From positions 2,324,758 through 2,388,757 of the forward strand of contig ML133454.1 of NCBI GenBank assembly GCA_003864495.1: a DNA stretch of 64,000 nt. Direction: 5' to 3'. The DNA comes from Nemopilema nomurai (taxonomy: Eukaryota; Cnidaria; Scyphozoa; Rhizostomeae; Rhizostomatidae). The notes under the pieces are model-generated. The model made no database searches. It saw only the letters and a program-made list of their open reading frames with translations, and was not told the DNA's origin. Position numbers and translations under genes: made by a program. Positions 1 to 12,400 of this stretch are shown here, in pieces; positions within the stretch are counted from its first letter, which is position 1, and every line of letters begins with the position of its first letter.

Positions 1-101
1 TATAGAAATGAGAAAAGTAATAAAATGGCGCCAAAATCGAAGTCACTGGCCCTTTAAGAAACACTAAAGAAATTGTATTGCACAAATTAAAGACAACTCA
101 C

Positions 102-270
102 GGTCGGAGAGCTGTCTTTGTCGATTCCTTGTCCTGTCTCAAACACAACATGTTCCCTCGTAAAGAACAGAGACTGGCCTAAAAATCTTCGCTGTAATGG
201 CGTTGGCCGTTCGTTTATCAAACACTCAATTGATTGTCGATGCGTTTCTTTCGAGCAACCAATCGACAAG
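102..270 (-). other. Possible exon at left edge, uncertain
   Basis: A minus-strand open frame ends at a strong donor (ACC followed by GTGAGT) just below base 102. The frame reads through residues such as PLQRRFLGQSLFFTREHVVF. It could be an exon of a gene that continues to the left of the window. I could not fix an acceptor, and a second open frame overlaps it at 226-420 in another phase, so this may be chance. No family is recognised. Confidence 0.2.
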
Positions 271-420
271 CATCAAATGGGAAATCCACAACCTGTACTG
301 GGGTTTATTTTTCTGCTTTGTGAAAAGGCATTGCGGCATTTGGCGCTTCCTCCTTTGAATCTCATCTACCTTGGGAAATGCCCTTTTGTCTTCTAAATAG
401 TGTTTAGCAAAAGTCGACAA

Positions 421-3411
421 CGGGCGAGAACCTGTTAGGGCCTAAGCCTCGTGAGCAAGAAAACTTGAACAAGAATCTTAGCTAGGTTTAATGCATTTAC
501 TCAGAAGGAACCGTCACTGCTCAAGACCAGAGGGACATGCCTAACCTGATACCAGGCAAGTATTCAAGCAGGGATATTGCTTTCCGATTTGCTGTAATAA
601 TCAATTGTATCTTTCAAAAGGTATTTTCGTTGAGTAACGTCAATGTTTGTCGTTATTATAATCATCCTATGAAATCACTCACTGCCACAGGTATTGGGTA
701 ATCGTTGTGGTAAACAGCGTGTTCCCATCCCTAGATTTTTCAATAAACTTCCTACTATATTTCACGGCTTTCCTAAATTCTCGTCTATCATGCTAACACC
801 TTTCTGAAAAAGAATAACTTAAATTGTCTGAATTATTTGCGTCGCCTGCCTATACAAATGAAAATCGTTCTCATCAAAGAATTAGTGATAACTTTCCGAA
901 TTAAGCATAAATTTAAATTTTTTAATTGAATAACGTCATGGTTCGTCTTCTGTTTATAAAGTTACACAAATTCTGGCATTAGATCACACTCCAAAAGATC
1001 AAAATTTTCATTTGATTCAATGCTGTTCAATAAAGATAGGCAACAAATGTGTATTTAATTCATTCTTAAATACAAGTCAAGCTACATGATACAAGTCTCA
1101 TTAAATGGCTGGAAATTTTAAGCTCTACCATAAAAATATTTCTCAAGATGTAGTAGGATGACATTAAATGTATCAATACAGATTCGGAGAGCCATTGGCA
1201 CGAAGGTGATGGGATATAAGAAATATATGATTCTGTGAGAGAATACAGACACTGGGTGTCCGAAAGCTTTCGTCTCGTCAATTGTTGGCCTCATAATAAT
1301 CGAAGACGCTTTAATCACATCAGAACACGAAGGTTGGCAATGCCCTAAAAAGTTCTGTTTCATATTGCGATTGACGAGCATCTATCAAAACGCTGAGTAA
1401 GGTCACTATCGGGACACATTCAGGGACCGTGACAATAACGGCTTATGATAACGGAATTCTCAGCAAAATTGCAAACTGCAAATGGCAAGATTTCTTAGGC
1501 GATGGAAAGGCGCGCGAAGTTTACAACTGGCAACGACAGGCGCGAGGTAAAATGATGATAAACTATGGTCTTTTGACAGGGCAGGAGTTTCCTGGGTGCG
1601 TGGAAACACTTTACCTGGCGGCAATTGAGAAAACAGTCACAGAATGGCACGGAGCCCTGACGAGAGGAAAGAACAAAGTAAAGTTATTTCTCTAAACATT
1701 CTCCACTCTTATCCATAGATGAGTCTAACTCAAACACGACCGGGCCCACCTTATTAAGTATGGTGCGGAGAGCGAAACAACATAAGGAGCGTCCTTATAC
1801 CTAGTGCAATATATCCAACACAAGATCCACTCAAGGAAGGTCACCTTTGACAATAATGCCACAGTCAACTATGTGATAAATCATTAACAGCTTGATATTT
1901 AAACATGTATAGGTAACAAAACATGCATCGTTACTGCAAAACTCTGTTTGTCCATTACGCTACAAGACTAAAATTACAAGGCTCGCGAATTTTCTGTTAC
2001 TGGCAAACTATAAAGGCCTCAATAAGAACATACTAAGCTTATACGAAATCCAAATCAATCGTGGTTGTACCAAACTGATACTAAATACTTGCGCAAGTAA
2101 CAAAATATAAACAGCTCCTAGCAAATCGACCATACAAATTTGAAGGGCACAGCAAGCGTAAAGCATGCAAATTAAATACTTGTTATTTAACATACCTCTT
2201 ACAATGCCAGAAAATCATTTTTAACAACATCAGATGCCCCTGGGATCACGTAATGGGGATATTGTGGGGGAATGGGTAGCTACGTTTTGTGAACGCAGGA
2301 TCTTGTGCACTGTTGCAAAATAGTGTAACTTGCATTTCATAAAATATTTAGGCTAAGGGTAACATTATTAAGGGAGATTGAACTTTTAAAACTACACTGA
2401 CAGGAATCAAGGACTTACTGGCCAAGAAAATATGCCTTTATGAATATGCCTTTATGAAATCGGTCTTTACGAAATAGTAACAAACTAAAACTGTAAACGT
2501 AGGTTTACAGATTGAAACACTTGAATTTTGGATAAAACATGGGAAAGTGGGCATAAATTCATTATGAACTCTTATAGATACATAAGATTGTTGAGGAAAG
2601 TAAAAGTTTGGTAACTCTTTCAATGGAACAAATGAGCAGTGCCAGCTCTGCTCTTGGTCAGCGTAAGCGTAAACGCCATCGTTGCTATGGTGATCGAGGG
2701 ATTTAAACGACGTCTAATCTATACTGCAATTACACAAATGAGTCTAAATGACAAATTGCCAAATAAATTTACCGTCAATTGTCGACTCTGACGAGAATTG
2801 ACCTTTAACCGACCCATGCTCCCTCCATGCCACCCTAAATTGTTTTCTTGCTGTGGAGAGCAGAGACGACTACAATGAGGAAACGATTATTCGGTCTATA
2901 AGGTGGACGAAAGAGCGCATTAACTAAATTGTTGTTGTTGTTGTTTCTACCAAATGTGTTCGTATCAAACGTCATAGTTGATTTAGAAGATCCTTCTTTG
3001 GTGAAATGCGATTTTGAGATTTGGCACATCAACATTTTGTAGATCTGCAAGTTGCCTAGCCCATTTCTAAACTTGAAATAACAACCTAAGAATGTTGACC
3101 AGCAACAAACCAGGAGCCTAAAAGCAACCTTGCGGGACAACACCAGTGAAAGGGAGCTTAACTCAATGTCTCAACGAAAAATCGAAAACAGATTTAAACA
3201 ATGTTTTAGGGGTGCTATCAATGACATAATTGAAACCCGGCAAAGAGTTCGACATTGGCAGTAAAATGAACACTAGTCTACTGGGAATGTTGGTTTCTAA
3301 CCAACCCTCCTTTGTCCAAAAATAAAATCAACAAGCAAACCACAAGAACTTTAAGGGGCCTTGTCACAAGATGGGCCTAGTCACAAAAAGTAGCTGCTTC
3401 TAATATTCTGT
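421..3411. other. Intergenic or 3' flanking DNA, no supported gene
   Basis: AT-rich sequence downstream of the large minus-strand gene that ends at 3412. The 3' UTR of that gene should start here, but no clear poly(A) signal was found close to the stop. The only sizeable open frame is plus-strand 1429-1695 (88 codons), which has no recognisable motif. A short TTG/GTT microsatellite lies near 2930-2946. Confidence 0.5.
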
Positions 3412-6400
3412 CTACCATTTTTGTCCCCGGTATTGCGGCAGAATTGCTAAGCGGGCACGATGACGTTGTTGTTGTCGTAACAAAGCCTCGCATTCAGAAA
3501 CAGTTCGCTTCGTCGAGGCAGTCAATAGAGGCTCGCTGTTGACATCCCTTCCCCAAGTCTGACGTTGCTGGCCTATAAGGTACGATGGGACTGCTGCCCC
3601 CGTAACCTGAGTCATGTTGAATGCAGGGGACTGTCCACGCCTCTCTCTCGAGTCCAAAGGCTGCCGACTCACGATTACCGGTGAATGAGAACGAGGCGAC
3701 TGGCTTATTGTTTCTGGTACGGAGGAGGGGCGGCCGTAGTTTTGCCCTTGGTAAGGCTGGAAACCTCGGTTCCAAACCTGGGATGCAGAAGACCAGCCTT
3801 GTCCTGGAGCGACCAATGATGTCTGTGCCGGGGGGTTGTCAGCAATTCTCAGATGCTGTAGACTAGCGTGGATGTTCTGGAACCTCTCTCGAGATGCGGA
3901 TTGACCGACCGGGTTGGCATGCCAGTCTGGCTGCTGTAGATCCTACGTGGAGAGATACGAAATCGTACAGATATGTGACATGCACTTAAAAGCATATGCA
4001 TACACCAAAACCGTCTTTTCAAACTCAACAAGTGACATAAAACGCCAAAACCACAGCTTTACCGCACCAGTACCGGAGAGGGCCTATGTGGTGCCTACTG
4101 GCAAAATAGACAGCATGCATTCTGTGCTAAGGTTGCATTAGGCATAGTCCAAGTGGAAGACAAGTGGCGATTCAAGAGGTTTCCTGGTTGAATCTGGTGG
4201 TAAAGGTGTGGTAACGTTTTTAATGGAAGGTCATGCATGGTACAATAGAGGTCTTCAAAAATAGTCATGAACTGACAAGATACGACATCATCAGCATCCC
4301 AAAAGTGAAAAATTCCCAACGATATACAAAAATCTTTTACGAAAAAAGAAAACAACTCTGTCAAGGCAAACAACGGGTGTTTACAAGTAGATTAAATTCT
4401 TTTCAAGAAAGATTGAGGATATTTTTTGTAGTAGGGCGAATACATGTTCAATATTGAATAGTATTTCAAAACACCCTAGAGCAGTTTTTGCAACATTTTC
4501 AAAGAAGACAAGTATGACAAAGGTCTTTAGAGTCACGCTGAAGACTTCTTTACAATGGCTACTGGAGAAACACCGTTGTCTTTCGGGTCAAAAAATTGCT
4601 GAATGCTACCTATTTGAAGCTAAAACCCTTTTAAGGTAACCACTATCCTACGACTTGCAGCATAACCCTAGCTGTACCTACGATGCTTCGAATGCTACGA
4701 CGCAGTGGGGTCGAAAAAAGTTCATTGAAAGCAAGCAACAGTAGTGGAATACTCACTTCCTTTTTTCGCGGTGCCAGGGGAGCAGCTCGTGCCCAGTTCT
4801 CGTTTTGGGTTACAGGAACATTCATGTACGAGTCGTCAAGACTGGGCCTAAAAAAGATGCGTTTACGTCATCACGCAGTGCATTGTCTATATAAATATCA
4901 GTCTTGAAACAGTTCTTTAAAAACTGATTGATTTCTACAGACGTTTGGAGTACAGAGTTTGGAGTTCAAATACTGAGATATATCGGAAAGTAAGGCAAAA
5001 GCACCTCATTTATCAAACTCATTTATCATATATTTCAGACAAAGACTGAAACTGAAATAGTAAAAATTTGTTGAAAAGTGTTTCAGTTGCACTGGATCTT
5101 AAATATGCGAAAATTAAATGGATCAAAACGGGAACCTGGTTTTTCGTTGCCTGTTTCTGTTCAGGTACGGAGAAAGTCAGTCAGGTGGTAAAACAGCCTT
5201 GAATATACTTGATAGAAACCATTACATGTACAAAGTTGGTTCTAAGGAAACCTCACCTAGTGGCCATCCATCCCGGAGAGGGGATGCCACTGCCGGGGGC
5301 TTCCACCTGCTGACCCCTTGCCATTTTAAACCCGTCACTGTCTCTTTTTGGAACATCGTGTCTTTTGTCTCTTCTAAAGGCTTCCTCTTGGCTCCATATT
5401 TCATTCGATGTCGTCGGGTTTGAAGCCTACAGAAAAATTAACCATTTTTCACAACAAACAGACGATAACCAAGATATACAATCGCTAGTACACGGGGCCT
5501 ATTTTTGTGGTCTTTCTTGTTCAGTAGATAACAAATGAAAACGATGTTAATTTACTTTCATGATATATTCTCAAAAAGGACCCCAAAAATCTCTAAACGA
5601 ACTTATATAGAAATTAAGAATGAGTTAGTGGAGGATAAGTTTCATCAGTTTGCCCTGTGTGAAAAGTAGGGAGGCACTACTTTAGAATGATATCACTTAA
5701 GGCCTTGAAGCGACAATTAACAAGCTCCCAGGCAACAATCGGGTTCGTAATGCGTTGATAATCTGTTTTCCCCCAAACACTTGCCGAATGCCACATAAAA
5801 TGGGGGATGGGGGTGATTGGGGCCAAGAGCGCCAGTTATGAGAGTTCTGTCTGTCCCACGGGGCCTGGGCTCAAGCTTCAATGCAAGTTTTAATGCATGT
5901 GACTGATAGAAATCGTCTCCAATAATCATATGAATTATGACAGCCACATTGTGACCCAACTGTCACGACTCACTGAAGAAGGGATAAACCACAAAGCCAC
6001 GTTTTGCTTTTTGGCTGGGTATCAGTAACATCTTTGATACTTTGAAAACATTCCTGTCATTCAGTGAATGCCTATGATAGGCTCTCTGCAACTGTCTGGT
6101 CGCAGATGGTCTGCTGTAGCATATGGAATCGAAGGCTACCGAGGACTGAGGTGCGATAGAACACGCCAAAGTGCATTGCGGATTAAGTGAATTTACTCAA
6201 ATTTTTCGCACCCCATTTTGTGAATTTTTGTACCTGTTTCCTAGCCTGGACCCGGTACCGAAAAACACGAATTTGAATGGAGTGCAAGTTCTTAGCACCA
6301 AGTCCAAAATGGCATTAAACAAAGGTAAGTTGTGGGATCGCTACCCTGGGTACCAGACCCACTATCAAGGAATGTTCTGATACAAAGTGTGTCTGGTACC

Positions 6401-9400
6401 CAGGGTATGGGATCGCAAGCTCTTGCGTCCCCCACCCTATTGTCCGCCTGCGCCAGCTAATTCATACGGGCCCTCCCTATCGTAGTCACAGGTAGCATTG
6501 CTGAATGTCCTTTGAAGCCAAATACTTCTTGTTTGTTTTTATTGTGTTTTGTGAAAGCAATGTTTTCTGTCATTTGGTCAGCAAACAGGTTTAAATCGTT
6601 TCGATTGATATTTTATTCCCTTCTTTTGGAAAGCCTGGTTAAAATACCAGGTTCAAAGCGTTCTTATTTAATGAGTACACAATACAAAATGTTGAACTGT
6701 ATATGGCAGTTGTAACAGCTCCCCCGGCGATGCAATAAAATACATTAATGCAATAATCGAGCAAAGTCCATGCACGCTCGTCACACGATTCGCTCCAACT
6801 GAAGGCTGATGCTTGTTCGCGGATTTGCGATTGTTCAAACGTAAGCGGCAGACAAAAAGAAACAGCTCAACGGCAAATCAAGGTCGGAGACAAGTCGGTT
6901 TGCTGGGCGAAGATGGGCATCCCAATGCGATACTCCATCAACTTGCACAAAGCAACAACGATCGTCTACATCCTAGGCTTGATGTTCTACTTCGACAATT
7001 TCACGATCGGACCGTGTGTGTACTTGTCGCTCCACGGGACTTACATTCTCATTTGGTTCTGCAAGGAACTGGCATTCCCAGATACAACATGGGGACAGGA
7101 AATTGGTTGGTTGAAATCATTGACTGTGTTTCTATTCCTGGGCCCGTTGGGATATTGGATAGCACCGTACCTGCTGGTGAGCTCGCGCCACCAGCCTAGA
7201 AATTTGACTATAGCCATAGCTGTAGCGACACAGACTATGGGAATCTTTCTTCATTTCTGTGCAGATTGTCAGAAGTATTTTACACTGAAGCACAAGCGTG
7301 GTTTGATTACGGAAGGCTTCTTCGCTCGCACCAGAAACTGTAATTACCTGGGCGAGATTTTAATTTATCTGTCGTTTGGGCTCCTGGCAGAGCACTGGAT
7401 CGCAATGGCTATCGTGACAGTGTTCTCCGTTTTTGTTTACTACCCCGGGATGAAGAGAAAAGAGGATTCCATCTCTCGATACCCTACGTTTGCAAAATAC
7501 AAAGAACAAAGTGGATTTCTGCTACCAAAAATATTCTAAACATGGACGAATCTTTCTTTTGTGTGCTGGTTGTGAATATGTTGATCGCTGAAATCCTAAC
7601 ATACCCATTGTTCGCAACTGTTGTTACTACACCACAACCTGCTCTTCACTTGTCTCGTCAGGGGGTTTCTACTTTGCCTTTTCCAAACTTCCGGGTGTAC
7701 AGGCTTTTTTTATAAGGAACAACTTTATAAGGAACCTATATGTAGAAGGCTGAAATATTTAAAGAACTTAAGCCCCGGCAAAACGACTGGACATTTTCAC
7801 TGAACATGCGCTGGACAAATGTCCAGCGTAAATGTTGCGTCGTTTTGCCACCTTGTCCAGTCTTGTTCAGTGATGTTGAGTGTTGTTCAGTCGATTTTGA
7901 AGGTGATCAAAAATGTTCAGTGGACAGGATTAAAATTCTTTTGTTCATAGATGTTGTAGAGAAATGTTCAGTCGTTTTGCCACTCTACTGAACATTGTCC
8001 AGTTCGCGCCTGCGCAATGAATGTAATGGATTGGATTTGGCGCGAATTTATTTCCATTATTCAAATCTTCAACAAGCTTTAAACACCGTGGGAAGAAATG
8101 GAATCAACATTAAACTTCAATGCGACGAAGAGCAGGAAAAAGCATTTCATTGGTAACGACGAGTCTTCTGAATAAATTAACTTTAATTCCGATGAGGAAA
8201 GTGATGACAGAGAGCACGATTACGGTGATTTTTACGAGCCTGGCAGGTTTTGTAGCTAGTTTTCCAGCGCGCATTCTTCCACAGTGTAAAAGTTCAGTGG
8301 ACAATGTTCAGTCGTTTTGCCACCACCAAAATTTTCTGAATGTCCACACACTGAACAAGTGAGCAATGTTCAGTGCATGACCAGTGCAAATGACCAGTCG
8401 TTTTGCCGGGGCTTTATACTACTAAAAAGGAAATCCCTAAGGAACTTTTCGATTTGGAAATTTTTTATAAGAACTAGAAAGCCGATTCCATTCATTTGCA
8501 GCCAATACTCACATAGATTGTTGGCTACTCGTGTGCCAAGTGCTTCATTGAGTAGTTTCTGCATATGCTGTCTCGCCCTTCTCTCTTTTAAGTGCCAAGG
8601 CTTATTGATGTACAGCGAAAATTAAGGAACTTTTAAGGAACTTTTGGTACGACGAATAAGGAAATTTTGGAACTAGGCCTAGAGGTAGGTATATAACTGT
8701 AGAATTTGGGCGGTTTTATTCTCGCGAAGGTGTCAGAAGGCAGTATATTTTTTTCATAAAAAGGAGGGGTTTGTTCTTGGGGTTGGCTCTCCAAAAGGAT
8801 CAGCTTTCGATTGCCCATCAGTCGTGGGGTCGTGGAAGTTTGTTAAATGAGTCTTCACCAAACCTTTACCAAACAAATACTATTAGCAAATTACGAAAAA
8901 AGTAGGCCGATGCCAGGGCCTACCCGCACAGAGTGCAATCTGAAATGCACGTGGTTTCCATCAGCAGCTGAAACCCAAATTTGTAAAATGTTTTCAAAGT
9001 TACGCTTTCAAAGTTACGTTTTCAAAGTTACGCTTTCAAAGTTACGTTTTCAAATTTACGCTTTCAAATTTACGTTTTCAAATTTATGCTTTCAAAGTTA
9101 CGTTTTCAAATTTACGTTTTCAACTTTACGTTTTCAAAATTACCTTTTCAAGATTACGTTTTCAAAATTAAGTTTGCAAAATTACGTTTTCAAAATTACG
9201 CGTTCAGAATTTAGTGCAAGCTAGACGCGTAGACTTCCGAGAACATGGGGTTGTAGAAATCACAAGCGCAGGCATCAAAGGGTTTTGTTAATAGTAATAG
9301 GCTATAAGGCGATGGGGGATCAAACTGTGAGTTTTTCGAAAGCCATGTGTGTAAGCGGCGATAAATAGCCATGACAATTTGCTAAGGGCAATAACGCAGT

Positions 9401-12400
9401 TCTTTGGATAAAAGATTTAAAAGAACCATTATATTCTTGATAACTTCATATAAATACTTCATCTTTCTTTAATCTTTCATTTAACCAAACACTGTCTGGT
9501 CAAGATGAGGATGATAATGAATTCCAATTGATGACGTCATTGCGCTTTGATTCCCAATAATTCCTAATCAGTCAGTGGTGTTCCCGGAAATGTTTTATTG
9601 AAAACAGGGAAAGAGACGAAAATAGAGCTAAAAATGCTATCAAGATAAAATAAACGTATTGTTTTCTTATCTCTTTTATTTTATTTTCGTACTTTGTTGA
9701 AAAATTTTTCATCAAAAACACAGCAGTGGGTTGACTTTCTTTCACAAGAGAAACTATACTAAGAATAACATTTGATATCAGGCGTTGGGTCTTTATAGAA
9801 ATGGCTTTAATCAGTGGCGCTTCTAGATGCCTCGTTTAAGCTCCGATGCTAACACTTCTGAGACATCTAAGGCAGAACTATAAAAGAGATTGCTAGATAA
9901 AGAAATACTAGTGGTGAAGAGTCGGTGAAGAAATACGAGCAAGCAGCTGGTGAAGAATCGAAGAATGACTAACCTGTGAAGACTGCATTTCCTTTTCACC
10001 CCAAATTGCCGCGAGCCGGTCTCCCAGCCCCACCGGCCATGAAAACCTGGGGTTAAAATGTTGGTAGAGCATCTCGTCCGGTTCCTTGCAATCCTGGTAA
10101 TCCTCTGATGTCTCCGCTTTCTCTGAGAAACTCGAATCAAGTCCGGACGCGAAGTAAGAATCGGTCGGAACCACATCTCTTATTACTGGCTCCTCGGGCT
10201 TTGTCTGTTCGTCCTTTGGTTGAATAACGTCATTTAGAGCCCAGGCGCTGTAATAGAGACTATCATTTGATCCATGCAAAAGGTTCCTGGATACCGGTCC
10301 CGCGCTTTCTTCCGGTATGTTATCCTCGGACTGATCCGAACCGTCGGCATCGTAGGAATGATGGTCCTGCTCGGTAGCTACGTCTGCACTCAGCAGATTC
10401 CTGCATTTTGAAAGAATTGAAAACAATGCCTAATAACAACACATTTTCTATGTGCACAATTGCAAAGAAGAAAACCCAAGTATCTGCTTACACTGCACTT
10501 GATATTACAATCACGCTTTTCACCAACAACCGAACGTGAAACAGGAAATCGAGGCTTGTCAAATTATTGATATCTTTATAACTCATATAAACTTTAGAAT
10601 CCAAAAACAAGTTAAGCAGTAGAGACTCACTCTGCGCTGTCATCCGCAGACTGGATTATCCCCTCGCTACTTTCTGGTGCTGCTGTCGCATCGCCCTCAC
10701 AACTCTCATCACTTCTCTCTTCACCACCTTCTAGTGATCCCACTTCAGCAACACTAGTCGACGATCCGCCAGTTATTCGCTCCGTTTCTATATCAACAAA
10801 ATCTATATTTCTGCCATTCGATGGCGTCTCGTCGTTCTCACGCTCCTCCTCATCGTCATCTACTTTCCCGCCATCCACCACATCCCCGTAGTACATCTCC
10901 ACCTCGGCATCTTCATTACTGCTGTCCCCATCATCATCGCCAAGAGTGGGATCCCCTATTAACGTCTGGTTATCTAAAATTTTCGTTTTTTCACTCTGAT
11001 CGGAGAATAGTGCGGAGCTGATCCGCTCAGCAGCAACAACAACATCCTGATTGTCACGACTCGTAGGCCTCGCAGTGTCGTTACCCTGCAGCTGAGATAT
11101 GGAGCTCACGCTGGGGTGGCTCTGCACGCTGATGCTACTGCCGATGCCACTGTCTGATGGCGATACCTTGCCCTTGATTTCCATCTCTGTTCGCACCGGC
11201 TCCTCCTTCCTAGGGCCAGCCCTAGGCGGAGCAGTCCTTTCTACGTCTATTGGCTGATTGAGACCGAGGCTGCTCGTACTTGAGCCTGACAGCAAGTCGA
11301 TGACGTCCTTTAGTTCTTCAAACGAGGCAACGGAAAGCGAAGTATTTTCACCTGCAGAATATATATGCGTGAGCTTATATGGAACCAAGAATTACCAGTG
11401 ATACAGTACACATATTAAAGGCCCTAAAGTACTGGAAGAATTTCCAACTCGCTTATATACATATTAGTTATTTAGCATTGCGATTTCTTTAATGAAAAGA
11501 TTTCTAATAGCGATTCTTCTAATAGTGAGTAAACGGTCGAACCTTTAATCTCTGGCAGAGCCGGTTCATCAAGTTTCTTGCTTGACGCGAACCACTGCGG
11601 GTCGTGTTTTGCCTCCTCCAGCAGCCGCAACTGTTTCCGGGTGGCCTCGGTTTTGCGCTTCTTCCTGGCCTTGCGACGCGGTCTTGGGGGTGGGACGGGG
11701 GCATTGTCGTCCGAGGCGGCATCTTCGCCAGCTTCTGAAATCAAAACGTGAACTTACAAACCCATTTAGGAGCGTGTTTCTACCTGTGACTAACCTGAAC
11801 CTGTGACTGTCCTCTAAACACCGACCAAAACAATGCTAGCAGCAAGCAATCATTTAGGCTCCCAAGGGGTATTGTCGTGGTTACGTATCCAAGTAGTTTG
11901 CAAAAGTATTTGACGCACCAAATAAAAAAGAAGTTGATCACTTGAGCAATTCTAATTCGACATGGCAAGAAACACGACACATGCAAGATTGGTCAAACAT
12001 TCTGTTTTATCAAGCTGCTGGACTAGACACGTGACAGGGAAGGCCAAAAACATACCTTTGCCAGGATCCAAAATGCTGACCCCGGGATTGTCTATTCCTT
12101 CGACCTTAACCTTTGAGCTTTCAAGCAGCCCTTCGCTCTGTCGACTACCATCCTTCTGGAGCATTGACTTTCGATTGAACAACTTCGATGTCGCCCTGCT
12201 TAACCTCTTGCGCAGACCTTTTGTCGTGGGATCCTTCTTGTCCAGGCCTTTCTGCGTGGCAACGCCAGAGCACCGTAAAATTCGAACTACTGGGAGGGAC
12301 TGGGCCCTAGGATACAACAGTGAATATATAACTAATTGGATGCAACGTAACGAGAATATCTTTGGTTAGCATGGTGCGGTACAATAGATTTGGTGTGCCA

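Larger units (their letters stand above)
5427..9973 (-). other. Intron 12 of the unrecognised gene
   Basis: A 4.5-kb intron joining phase-0 exons at 9974 and 5426. It holds the plus-strand membrane-protein gene (6913-7539), a perfect hairpin (6341-6407), nested inverted-repeat elements (7700-8690) and a 14-bp minisatellite (8991-9205). An extra small exon cannot be excluded, but none is needed to keep the frame. Confidence 0.6.

Noticed and set aside
1429..1695. Plus-strand open frame of 88 codons
   Set aside because: No recognisable motif; possible acceptor and donor nearby are not enough to support an exon.
6813..7199. Plus-strand frame overlapping the nested membrane-protein gene
   Set aside because: Different frame of the same DNA; the 208-aa frame has the family motif and membrane segments, so this is a shadow.
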